Of a DNA stretch of 64,000 nucleotides, positions 36,490 through 46,920 are shown one piece after another (position 1 is the stretch's first letter; every line of letters starts with the position of its first letter). Under the pieces are notes generated by a model that was given only the letters and a program-made list of their open reading frames with translations, did no database searches and had not been told where the DNA came from. This DNA is from Dipteronia dyeriana (lineage: Eukaryota; Streptophyta; Magnoliopsida; Sapindales; Sapindaceae), in NCBI GenBank assembly GCA_032871835.1, contig CM065300.1:9009768-9073767 (forward strand), given 5' to 3'. Both the position numbers and the translations under genes were made by a program.

Positions 36490-36645
36490 CCATCCCAAAG
36501 CTTCCTGCCACCCCATCCCGATTTTTGAAAGCCAAATTCACTGCCCACACCATCCCAAAGCCTCCTGCCACACCATCCCGACATCTCCCTGCCCTGTTCC
36601 AGCCACCATACCCAACATCGTCGTCCAGTCGCCCATCCCGATAGT
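36490..36645 (+). repeat. Short 60-bp-period repeat with CCATCCCGA near the MULE-2 left end
   Basis: CCATCCCGA occurs at 36513-36521, 36573-36581 and 36633-36641, exactly 60 bp apart. The first two units also share CATCCCAAAGC(T/C)TCCTGCCAC. The same 9-mer appears within one arm of the palindromic units of the right-hand array (42510-42519, CCCATCCCGA), so these may be half-sites of that array's motif. Confidence 0.6.
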
Positions 36646-38082
36646 TGTCGCCGTCGATTTTGCCTTTGTCGAACAACACTCCCTCTTCGTCACGCTGACT
36701 TTATTGGCTTCGTCGGCGAGTTGCAACGTCAACAGCAACATCAACATCTCGTCGTTTGTCTTCGTCGTCAACAGCACGTCGGCGTCGTCTTTGGTCGCCT
36801 TCTCATTCTGCTGCTGCCATTCTTCGCCGATTTGGGTTCCATTGAAGGTATTTGGAGTGCAACACTGGAAGAACATCCACCAGCAAGAACATTTTGAGCT
36901 ACCCTGCAATATGAGCAAAAACTGTTCTATAATCTATATACAAACCTTGAAAATGAGACAAATGTGTCTAATGCAACACAATAACTTAATAAATCTGCTT
37001 AAATTGAACTTACTTTATCTGATATAAGTCTCTGATCTTTGATTATTTTTTAGCAGCCCCTGGATCCAGTTTTCTTGGTTTTATTCTTCTTCTTTGATTC
37101 CATTTCAATATCACTGCCACTTCTTTTCAAGAATGCTTCGCTTAGCCTATTCTCAGCACCCATAAAAATGAGATTGAAATTTTGTCTATTGACTTCTTCT
37201 TTATTGTCTGGTTCCAAGTTGCTTGTTATCCTGTCAAGCATATAATCATATTTTCTATGGTTGACTTCATTGCTTTGTTTGTTTGGAAGATCCAACCCCC
37301 CAAATAGGTGGATCAATTGAGTTGCTCTGTTTGGTTGAGTGAATCGTGAAGTGTTAGGGTTTTCTTTTTGCGTGTTCAATTACTTTTGTTTGATCGAGTG
37401 AGAGATTTTTTGAATTCATGTTTTTCCTTTTGATTTTCCTGCATGCACTTTCCTTGCAACCAAACAGATATAGCACGTGGAAGTCACGAGATGACAAGAT
37501 TATGAAAATGCGATTCTTGTTTTAGTTTTTGAGTGTATGCGTTTTATTTTTTATGTGTTTAAATATTGATATCTTGTTTGTTTTTGATTCAATTGCGTAA
37601 ACTAGGATGTTTAGAAGCTTGCTGTAAAATTGCAGCTCTTTTAGATGTTATTGCTGCTGGTAATGAGTAATCTTGTAAGAAAATTGCAGCTGTTTTAGAT
37701 GTTCATGGTATGTAAAGTAGAACTGATATATAATACACATTGAAACTCACTAGTAGTACATTTGCATCTCAAACTCTATATACATTCCATGTATATCACT
37801 GTTTTGTGTTGTGTTTGTGTGGTTTAGAGGCTGTTTTAAGTTGTTTTTTGTGTTGATATTTAATTGTCATCGGGTTGGCCAAAATTTGGCAGCTTGAATT
37901 GCAAATTTCTGCTGAAATTGATGATGTATATAAGCATATGATGTTATTTTGTGGTCCTTATTTTGATTTAATGATATTTTTCTTTTTGTTTGCACATCTC
38001 CGCAAGTGCATTTTTCAATATTTTTATTTTTTACTTTAGTTAATATATGAATGTATTATGGAATGTATTTAGGTATATACAC
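36646..38082. other. MULE-2 left internal non-coding region
   Basis: No convincing gene. A minus-strand open frame at 37379-37050 has a more protein-like composition than its surroundings but matches nothing I recognise. It could be captured host sequence. The stretch before 38083 ends in a T-rich tract and TTTAG, a likely acceptor for a 5'UTR intron of the next gene. Confidence 0.35.
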
Positions 38083-40797
38083 ATGGGTGGACATAAATTA
38101 CTTGAGTCACTTAAGATCAAGGAATGTGATCGTTTTCCATCTCGAGTTTCTGTGTATTGTAATTGGGATAGTATAAGACTTATTAAATCGTGTCTCTCAC
38201 AAAAACAACTCGACATGTTTAAAAAGACGTGTTTCGGTCATTTTTTAGATGTGAGTGATATGGTGTTGTCTGGCCAATTTTGTCACCATATCTTGCTTAG
38301 GGAGTGTCATGTCAAGAATGAGGAAAAAAATTCATCTTGTTTGTGGTATCATGTCGGCAACGGGATGATACGGTTCAGCCCAGTGGAGTTTTGTTTAGTT
38401 ATTGGGCTAGCCTTTGAAGAATACTCTGAATCCACATCGAATCTTTTCAATCGAAAGAATAGTAGACTTTGGCGATCCTACTTCCAAGAAAGTAAAGTCA
38501 GTGTTAAAATGGTTGTTGATTGGTTTAGAAACCTTATTCCTAATGATAACAATAGTGATGAAGATATGGTGAAATTGGCTTTAATACTTTTTTTAGAGAT
38601 GACGTTGGTTGGCAAGGACGATAAGAATGTTATCCTCTATTGGGCATTGGAGTTAATGGATGATTTAGATGCTTTTAATAAGTTTCCGTAGGGGTCATTC
38701 ATATACGCAAGGACATTTAACTCTCTTTATAGTTGTCTTGTTGGCTGTGATGATAAGTTCAAGGATGAGGTTGATGTTCCAGCCAAACGTAAAGTGGAGA
38801 GGTACAACGTTTATGGGTTTTTGACAGCTTTTCAGGTGATGTGTGATATAATTAATGAATTGAATGAAATCTTTTTAGGCAACATGATGTGTGGTTATTG
38901 ATGAATCTTACTGTGTTTTTTTATCGTTATCAGGTGTGGGGAATCGAAGCAATACCAAAATGGGCCACAATTGGTTATGATGTTCGGGTGAACAATGTCA
39001 CCCCCAGAATTTTGAATTGGCGATGCACGGAAACTCCCGCATATGCAGATATTTTTAAAAACATATTTAAGTTTAAAAGCGTAAGTAGTTAATATTGTTG
39101 CTTATATTAAGATGTATTTTATTTGTTAGTTTTTTTTTTCTTGAGTTCTAATTATTATTTTTTCTAAAATTTCAGCTTACCATATACAAAGTTCTTGGGC
39201 CCTCTGATGATGAATCAAAGAAACCGTATTGGACGGGTATGGATCAACTTCAATATGTATCACCTGATATGGACGGCTGTCTTGGTAAGGATGATTTTGA
39301 TGTTGATATTGATGATGATATTGAGGATGATGTTGAAGATGACGTTGATGATGCTAATGAGAATGATAATAAGGGAGATCATCAAACTACAGATTTAAAA
39401 AAAAATGAAGTCGGAGGAAAGAAGAAAGAATTGATTACACTTAAGAAGGTCCATAAAAGATTGGATGATATGCAAGCACATCAAAATGATTTAAAAGATC
39501 AGATGACTTCTATGAAGAATTCACTGATGGATGAAATGCGAATGGGATTCCTTCGTTTGACGGAGCTTATATGTTTGAACAAAGTGGCTGAAAAGGTACA
39601 TGTCGGTCTAATTTGTAACTTCCTTTTATTTTTTTAATTGGTTTTAACGAAATTGATTTATATTTGATGTAGTTAAATGAACATACTATCACTGATCTTA
39701 GCGAAAATGACAACATCCAAGACTATCAACCTTCAGTTCCTCGTGGTGTTACATCTCCTGAATTTGTCGTCGTGTCCGAGACAAGCGAAGATGTCAAGCA
39801 ATTGAAAAGGCCACCAAAGCTTACCATAAAAGTACCTAGAGATCGCAAACGGTCCGCCTTTATTGTGAGCCCGTACGTTGATCCCACGACGAAGAGGCCT
39901 AGGAAACCGAAAATGCCAGAATTCGGAAGCGATACTGAAGTGGATGAGGAAATTCTACGTTCAATGCAATCATGGATAAAGGACAACAAGAACACATGGT
40001 ATGTTAAAGCATGTATTATTATTGTAATCCCCACTCCAAATTTATTAATAAGTTTTTATTATTCAACGTTAACAGCATGAACGTAGGTTTGCTTGAAGCA
40101 AAGCCTGTTTGGTTTGAACTGTTGCTATCTCCAAACGGGTGGTTAGAGGGAGATGTAAGTTGTATTTCTTATATTGCAATTCATTACTATATTGTATGCA
40201 TTTGCGGTAATACAAATATGTTTCATGACAGCATATAGAGACATAATGTCGTCTAATGCGGCGACGTGACTATTTTTATCCTCAGTTATACAACCCGGAC
40301 ATTGCATTATTGGATTACACATTCATGGTATTTAAACACATTTACGACAACAACATTTACTATTTATGTTTTTTTTTTCTATTGACCAAATCTAACCATA
40401 TTTGACAAGTTTTGTAGATAAAAATTCAAGGAAGGTGGTCAACTTTTTCTAAGGCTAAAAAACAATTCAAGCATAAAACCTATAAATGGGACAACACAAT
40501 GATAGACTATGTTATTGGAAAATACCCGGTGAATGCTTCGGTACATTGGCGGACAATTCATGGTGTAAGTAATTTGTATATTAACATGTTGTTATTCAAC
40601 TATTAGTAGATATTCATTTGACCGTTGCTTGATTTTTCAGATTTTGTTTCCTGCAAATGTAAATGGAAATCATTGGGTTGCGGTAGAGGTCAACTTGAAG
40701 GAGCGGGCCATTAAAGTATATGACTCATACCCGGACGTCAATAGTGTTGATGAAACGATAACCAAATCTTCAACTTCACCAACGGCTTTATGCAACC
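38083..40797 (+). pseudogene. DUF1985 plus truncated Ulp1/C48-like gene of MULE-2
   Basis: Exon 1 (38083-38834) carries DUF1985: MFKKTCFGHFLDVSD, HHILLRECH, MIRFSPVEFCLVIGLAFEEY and, after TAG at 38689-38691, a continuing YNVYGFLTAFQ. Exon 2 (38934-39080) has TPRILNWRC. Exon 3 (about 39176-39595) has a run of Asp/Glu (DVDIDDDIEDDVEDDVDDA) followed by a coiled-coil-like KKVHKRLDDMQAHQNDLK. Exon 4 (about 39673-40000) holds a basic segment, RPRKPK. Later short exons lead to the peptidase: catalytic His in NGNHWVAVEVN and Asp in IKVYDSYPDVN (40660-40735). The segment that should carry the catalytic Cys is absent because the gene stops at the deletion junction near 40797. It cannot be an active peptidase. 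The DUF1985 part could still be translated up to the stop at 38689. Confidence 0.75.
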
Positions 40798-42224
40798 TAG
40801 ATAAAAATCATTCCCAACCTTCATTTGTCTTTGATTCGCCAACACCAAACGCTAAAGGAAATATTTTCTCATTGCCATCCATACACACAGCCACAAATAA
40901 TACTCCTCTATGAGGACCTGTCAAAAACATCCCGTCGATAGCAATCACCGGTCTAATCGAAAACAAAAAACCATCTTTACAAGCTTTGAAGCAAAAGAAC
41001 ATATACATGAACCTGTTACACGAATCTGTGTGGAAGTCTGTAATAGTCCCAGAATTTGTTTGCTCTAACATATACAAGTATGACGGCAAAATACTGTATG
41101 ACTCAACCGATGTTCCTTGAATCTCCTCTAAGGCAATATGTCTAGCTCGGTACCCTTTGTGGTAGTTACAAGAGATTCCAAACTCCCTCTGCATGTCAGG
41201 TACAATTTCCTTAGGCTTGTATAAACGATGATCATGAATTTTGTCTTTTATATTTTCCCCTATGACTCGTGCGCTTGCTTGCCTCTGATGTGGAAATCGT
41301 GCTTCTGTAGAGCATGTGTGGTGATTGTAAAATTTCTAATCTGGAAATAATCCGAATTTTGAACCCTAGCCGCACGCATTTTCCAACTACAATCCTCCAC
41401 AATACACCGAACTAGATAACGTGTTGTATCTGACTTGAACACCCTAATCCGGAATCAATTGGCAAGACAATAACTACCTAATTGCAATTGTAGTTGCTTC
41501 TTGCTTGAAAACACTTCACCCACTTCAATACGCATGGTCACAGATCTTGGTGCAACTTCACCTGAATTAATAGCATATGATGCACATGGAGGTGGAACAA
41601 GCCTCGGGACATAGGCAAATTGCTTGTCATACTGGTTGGGAGTTTGATTGGGAATGGGATTGAAGTGTGGTCCTGTTTCATCACGATCAGGAATGAGACT
41701 AGAAGAGACTGTATCATAATGGGAGTTGGTGTAAAACCCTCTCGAATATCATCCAAATTGGCACCCATGTTAGGTACATCTGACCTTTGAAACACATCCA
41801 TATTACTAACTTCTATATTGCTTTGGTGTGTATGATGAAATTCATACTCAGGAGTTGTACGATGTGGGTTGTGAGAGAACTCTGGTAGTTTATGATTCGT
41901 TTCTGGACACACATGGTTGATTTCTTCAACACTTATGCAAACTAATGGGTCAACATTCTCTCGACGAAGCAACAAAACAACGTCCTCATCATCAACAATC
42001 TCAATAGGCATACTAGGATGAAAAGTTTGTGCAACGGTCGTCATACTAACCTGATAATGATCTCGATCAATTCCTGTGAAACGGTATACCTTATCTAATA
42101 ATTGATCATAATTTGCATCTCTTGGAAAATCAAACGTCTTCGCTCTTTGACCTTCATACTAATATTGACCAATATGACTTTTCCATTTTCCACCCCAATT
42201 TAAAACCAATTGCACACTTGCCAT
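40797..42224 (-). pseudogene. mudrA: MURA-like transposase remnant of MULE-2 (3' half deleted)
   Basis: Reading from 42224 the N-terminus has a PB1-like start (MASVQLVLNWGGKW) interrupted by TAG near 42164. An acidic linker follows (42044-41538). The FAR1/MuDR-type zinc region is recognisable at about 41442-41300 (VRCIVEDCSWKMRAARV). Then comes the start of the DDE core: RPVIAIDGMFLTGPHRGVLF with the first Asp, and NEKIFPLAFGVGESKTNEGWE. A TGA falls at the next residue and the frame soon runs into the DUF1985/Ulp1 gene at about 40797. The second Asp, CCWHF, the Glu and the SWIM finger are all missing. Frame changes occur near 41450 and 41230. It cannot be an active transposase, so this element would need help in trans. 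Confidence 0.85.
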
Positions 42225-42338
42225 CTTCAATCCTGAAAAAAAAACAAATATAATAAACAGATAAACATCAATATTATTTGAAAGAAATTAGATAAGATTG
42301 TCTAAACTATGTTTCGAAAATAAATACATGTAAACAAT

Positions 42339-42810
42339 CCTCGGGACGGGCCGACCTGATGTCGGGTCACCCCTTCCCGAGGATTTTTCCAATTCTTGAA
42401 AAACCCCTCGGGACGGGGTGACCCGACCTGATGTCGGGTCACCTCGTCCCGAGGTGTTTTCAAAGTCTTGGAAAATGCCTCGAGACGGGGATACCCGATG
42501 TCGGGTCACCCCATCCCGAGAAAGTTTTCAAAGACTTTGAAAAAACCTCGGGACGGGGTGACCCGACATTGGGTCACCCTATCCCGAAGTATAAAATCCT
42601 CGGGACAGGGTGACCTGACATCGGGTCACTCTGTCCCGAGGTATAAAATCCTCGGGACAAGGTGACCCGATGTCGGGTCACCCTGTCCCGAAAATCTTCT
42701 TCAAACATTAAAAATGTTCGGAACGGGGTGACCCAATCTCGGGTAACCCTGTCTCGAGTATTTAATAGCTAGGGACAGGGTGACCCGACGTCGGGTCACC
42801 CCGTCTCGAA
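42339..42810. repeat. MULE-2 array: eight GC-rich perfect-to-imperfect palindromes of about 45 bp
   Basis: Each unit is self-complementary: CTCGGGACGGGGTGACCCGA, a short centre, then TCGGGTCACCCCGTCCCGAG. Eight units follow one another every 60-70 bp, separated by A/T-rich linkers that are themselves partly inverted (TTTTCCAATTCTTGAAAAA type). The block is far more GC-rich than anything around it and dense in CG and CHG sites. It lies just upstream of the MURA start (42224) and inside the right TIR. Substitutions relative to the consensus are mostly C-to-T or G-to-A. Confidence 0.93.
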
Positions 42811-43132
42811 CTTTCTTTCAACAATGGAAAGTAAAAAATGGGAAAGCAAAAAAACTTCAAGAGTATTTCAAAACTCTCAAAATAAAGCTTATGAGGTTGA
42901 AAACATAATTTTAAAATGCATAACATACCTTTCCATTACTTTAATATAATATCTCCAATGATATGAAAACCTAAAATTGAAAAACAAATCTATGGGAAAT
43001 AAAGTGTTGTAGTGTAGGAAAATTGTTAGATAGTATTTAGTTTATTAGTTTGATAAGTTAGTTGGTAAATGGTTGGTAAAAGTAATAAAAAGGATAATAA
43101 ATGTGGTTAGTGATAAATGAGGGTATTTTGGA

Positions 43133-43219
43133 AAAAGTAGGGTAGTTTTACAATTGATTTAGATTTTAGGGTAGATTTGCTATTAATCCCCTAAAATAAG
43201 GCATTTTTACTAAAAACCC
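43133..43219 (-). repeat. MULE-2 right terminal inverted repeat
   Basis: Reverse complement of 36359-36445 with mismatches. It ends CTAAAAACCC at 43219, next to the target duplication. Confidence 0.88.
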
Positions 43220-43578
43220 TTTAAAAATCTTTTTAAAAAAAATATCTTAATCTTTTATCTTCCAATGAACTGTTGAGCTGTAATATTAGAAATTCAATAG
43301 GCATAACTAATGGGCCATTTTAATTTAATTCATATTAATTAAAGGTCGATAAAATTAACTATCACAAAAATGGTAAATTAATAATTAACGGATGAATATA
43401 TATATCACAAAAGGTGAACAGAATGAACTGAAGTGTTATCTACTCAGACAAAGAATTCCTAGGATATATCAATCAAACCTCTATATATTAATTTCATAAA
43501 CTTTTATATATATATAGATTTCACATTCATGACAAATATTATTAAACTTAGCGGTAAGTATGCATGAACTGCAAAACC

Positions 43579-44145
43579 CTACAACTGCCAAAACTCTTCT
43601 ACAACATGATGTTGATTTCCGGACCCCACCTTTAGAAAACAAATGAACCGAGTGGACCGGTAGGTCGCTGAATTTCCGGCGGCACAGACGGCGTGGGCTC
43701 TATAATTGGGAGGAGTAGACGGCGGCGGGACGATATCAGGAGATGGGTCGGGTGGAAGTTTATCAGGCGGTGGAGGTGGGATGGGGGTATCAGGACCAGG
43801 TTTGGGCCATTGTCCTGGTGGTTCAGGGACGGTTATTTCTTCTGGTGGAAACGGGTCGATTTCCGGGCTCATGGGGATCTCTGGAACCTCTAATGGAACA
43901 GTAGCGGGACTGGGATGAAATTCGGGCTCTTGAGTTGGGAATTCAGGTGGGGTTTTTCCAGGGTATTCCGGTGAATGGTCGCCTGAAAAACGCATTTGGT
44001 AACTTTTATATTTCTGTGGAATTGGTGCACAGGGAAGTGACAGAATTAATGGAGATTGAGATTTAGATACAGGGCTGCATCTACACAGTGGATTAATGGC
44101 CTTTTTCGTCAGGTTACATGAGATTGTAGACACAATGCTACACAT
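43579..44145 (-). CDS. Proline-rich protein of unknown function, 188 aa
   Basis: A single open frame of 188 residues. The N-terminus, MCSIVSTISCNLTKKAINPL, is amphipathic and Ser/Thr/Lys-rich and may be an organelle-targeting or signal-like segment. Residues about 60-145 are a proline-rich array of PEFPxxEPE, PEIPMSPEIDP, PPEEITVPEPP and PPPPPDKLPPDPSPD units. The C-terminal about 40 residues are non-repetitive and contain three Cys, and may be a read-through beyond the ancestral stop. It shares its N-terminal motif (STISCNLTKKA; STISxNLxKKA type) and its Pro-rich body with the next gene on the same strand, so the two are probably tandem paralogues. I do not recognise a characterised family. 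A TATA-like TATATAC lies about 80 bp upstream (about 44225-44231). Confidence 0.6.
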   Translation of the reverse strand: MCSIVSTISCNLTKKAINPLCRCSPVSKSQSPLILSLPCAPIPQKYKSYQMRFSGDHSPEYPGKTPPEFPTQEPEFHPSPATVPLEVPEIPMSPEIDPFPPEEITVPEPPGQWPKPGPDTPIPPPPPDKLPPDPSPDIVPPPSTPPNYRAHAVCAAGNSATYRSTRFICFLKVGSGNQHHVVEEFWQL

Positions 44146-46374
44146 TTTTAATTGGGGATGTACGTAGCAGAATCCCGGTTATGGTGCGAGAGAGAAGCAC
44201 AAATTTGGAAGTGTTTCTGTGTTTGTATATATTACATCATGAGATAAAGATATAGTGCCACGTTGGTAGACGTGGCGTACGAAAGAACACGCGTCTATCA
44301 TGCACAAATGTGATGTGTCGAAATCTCCAAACTGGTAGTCTAGAATCTAGATTCTAGAACTAGAATCCTTTCACATTGGCTTATGTTTTCTAGTGTTTAA
44401 GTTCAATTAACATGATCCAGAACTCTTTTTTTTTTTTAATAAGTTATATTAGGTTTTACAGGATATTGACACATATATTAATGAATTTGGAAGTCTAGTA
44501 TTACCTTTTTATGTTTTAACTAGAAGTCTAATGATCTCGCCAACACCAAAATCCCTCAAGTTTCAACGATCACAGACAAAATAAATCCCCATTCCCCTAT
44601 TTTCTTAATTTTAACTCAGGGATTAGGATATAAATATTTATTTTTATTTTTATTGGATTTTTTTTTGTATGTTATAAACATTAGACTTTCATTATTTTTA
44701 GTTGAATTTTTAATATGTAGTTTTTATTTGAATGAATAAGTTTTAGTAATTATTTTAAATTAAACAAGCAAACAAGACTAAAAAAGACAGAAACAGGGAA
44801 AGATTAGGGATTTAAGATTGAGAAAAATGAAAGAAATGGAGGAAGATGGGGATACCTTCCCCTCAAACATCCCATCCCCATTTTTCCTTAAATAGGAAAA
44901 CAAAAGGAGACAGGGGAAGGGGTTGGAATGAAGATAGGGAACCAATATTCATCCTTATTTCATTAGGGGTAGGTGATCTAAAACTAAATATCAATGTTGG
45001 AAAATTTTGTGATAAGCTCTCATTTTGAGAGTACAAATTGAGTCTGATAAATTCCATAAAAATTGAAGATTAAAGTGGATTCGAATTCTCCTCCGTGAGA
45101 ACTTCGAAATGGTAAACTCAAATCCACAAAATGGTTAATGGATGAATGAGAAATTGAGTCTCAAAGTGGACCCATTGTATAGGGATTCAAATGAATCTCA
45201 CATTGTTTAGGGAAATCATTTATATGTGGTTTATAAGTGAATGTGTGATATGAGCTACCAATATGTGTGGCATAATGGCTCTCTCGCACGCGCAGCGTGG
45301 GGGTGCAACATGGACCCCGTCCAATTGACGTTTTGTCACTTCCCTAAGTCAACATTTAAACACGGATCTCATGTTGGTTTCTTGCGTTGTTGCTTTCTGT
45401 TTCCAGACACCGTGTGAAACTTTTCACGTGTGACAAAGCTTTAAAATTTACAAACTCAATTTCGTCACTTACAAATATCAATGATACGATAAAGAAACTC
45501 AACTAAAATCAATACACTAAAATTCTAAATAATAAGCATAATTAGAGAAGGAGAGAACCAACCGAGAAAGAGACTTACCTCTTCATTCTTGACGTTTCGA
45601 GTATGATGGATGTGAAATCTTTGATTGAAATGGAAAGAAGAAAGAAAGAAATGGAAAATTAAAGAAGCAAGAAAAAACTAATTAGTGAAAGAGAAGACAG
45701 ACCGAAACGATACGTTTTTTATTTGAACAATGAATGAGAGATGTTATTGAGGGAGAATATGAGAAAAAAATATACATGGTTAATTAAAGGTAAAATTTCT
45801 AAATAATACCTGCATCATCAATGTGAAAGATAATACCCTCACATTTGATAAAAAAAAACTTTTTGTAATTTTAGAATCCTCTTATGATAGAAGTGTAACT
45901 GCATTGTTCTAATAATTGTTAACAAATTAAAAAAAATAAATACAATATATATCCTATATTTTTTACTAATAACATTATAGTATATAAAGTTAGAACAGAT
46001 TAAACCGACTATATAATTAACCGATATTTACTTCATTGGTAAACTCTATATTTATTTCTTTAATAATTGTGATTATAACATTCATTGTGTTGAAAAAAAA
46101 ATGATATTACACTTGCTAAGAGGGAAAAACACACAGCAAAATCTCAATCTCTGAATCTCATATACCACTCCAATGTGGTTTGGTTGAAAATTACTGATTC
46201 ATAAAAGCACTAATTCAACGTAACAATGCCATGGGTTTAAATTGTCGCCATGATAATTGTTAAAAAATAAATAAATAAATTCAACATAATATATTTAATT
46301 AACTAACTTTTGTTACGATAGATACATGATACACCGTACTATACAAAAGACTAAAAGAGTAACCATTAAAATTC
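44146..46374. other. Intergenic region between the two proline-rich genes
   Basis: Promoter side of the first proline-rich gene, then AT-rich DNA without a supported gene. A short open frame pair near 44846-45057 has no protein-like features. Confidence 0.35.
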
Positions 46375-46785
46375 CTAGAAAACATCTAGAAAAGAAAAGT
46401 ATATATGTAGGCAGAGCCGCAGAGGCGGAGGTGGCGGGAAGATATCTGGTGGACTACGAGGCGGCACCTCATCCAGAGGCTTAGGTGGCGGATTACATGG
46501 CGGTTTCAACGGAATGTCAGGAATCGGTGGCGGAGGCATCGACGGGACTGGAAAGTCAGGCCCTGTGGGTTCCGGACATCCAAGCGGTGGAGGATCAGAC
46601 GTGATAGTAGCAGTAGCAGTAGCAATAGCAATCAGTTGTCTTGGTGGAGCTAGTGACTGATCAAACGATAAGAATCTTATTGTAGTGCGTGGAGGTGGAA
46701 GAGAAAACAGTTTATATTTTATTGAATGAAATAGAACGGCTTTCTTCATCAAGTTGCTCGAGATTGCAGAGTTAATGGTTGCCAT
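46375..46785 (-). CDS. Proline-rich protein of unknown function, 136 aa (paralogue)
   Basis: A single open frame of 136 residues starting MATINSAISSNLMKKAVLF, clearly like the N-terminus of the neighbouring proline-rich gene (TISCNLTKKA). The middle has a short Ala/Thr/Ile run (IAIATATATI). Residues 60-120 are Pro-rich (PEPTGPDFPVPSMPPPPIPD, PPCNPPPKPLDEVPP). The C-terminus (LCLHIYFSFLDVF) is short and hydrophobic. A TATA-like ATATAAAT lies about 40 bp upstream of the ATG (about 46821-46830). Function and location are unknown; a small plant Pro-rich protein is all that can be said. Confidence 0.58.
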   Translation of the reverse strand: MATINSAISSNLMKKAVLFHSIKYKLFSLPPPRTTIRFLSFDQSLAPPRQLIAIATATATITSDPPPLGCPEPTGPDFPVPSMPPPPIPDIPLKPPCNPPPKPLDEVPPRSPPDIFPPPPPLRLCLHIYFSFLDVF

Positions 46786-46860
46786 TTTTGTTGGACTCAG
46801 AAATCTGCACCCGAATCTTCATTTATATCACACTAGCTATCACAGTATTTGAACAATATT

Positions 46861-46920
46861 TGATGTGTAAGCATACAGTTGACACGTGAATATTGATGTG
46901 TAAGCATACAGTTGACATGT
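46861..46920. repeat. 33-bp tandem duplication upstream of the second proline-rich gene
   Basis: TGATGTGTAAGCATACAGTTGACA is repeated 33 bp apart (46861 and 46894). Copy 1 continues into ACACGTGA, copy 2 into ACATGTA. It lies 76-135 bp upstream of the start codon, in the presumed promoter. Confidence 0.85.

Larger units (their letters stand above)
36359..43219. mobile_element. MULE-2: internally deleted Mutator-like element with DUF1985/Ulp1 and MURA remnants
   Basis: Inverted repeats of about 85-95 bp bound the element. The left end reads GGGTTTTTAGCAAATATACC and the right end, inward, GGGTTTTTAGTAAAAATGCC. Both then contain TATTTTAGGGG, TTAATAGCAAATCTACCC and CAAAACTAC. Flanks are TTTTAAAAT (36350-36358) and TTTAAAAAT (43220-43228), a 9-bp duplication with one mismatch. 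As in MULE-1, a plus-strand DUF1985/Ulp1-like gene (38083 onward) faces a minus-strand MURA-like gene (42224 downward). Here the 3' ends of both are missing and they abut near 40797, which points to an internal deletion. A strong palindrome array lies at 42339-42810. The element is related to MULE-1 in gene content, but its TIRs and motif array are unrelated. Confidence 0.87.

Noticed and set aside
37050..37379. Minus-strand 109-aa open frame in MULE-2
   Set aside because: Composition is somewhat protein-like but I cannot match it to a family or find splice partners. Kept only as a note that MULE-2 may have captured host sequence.
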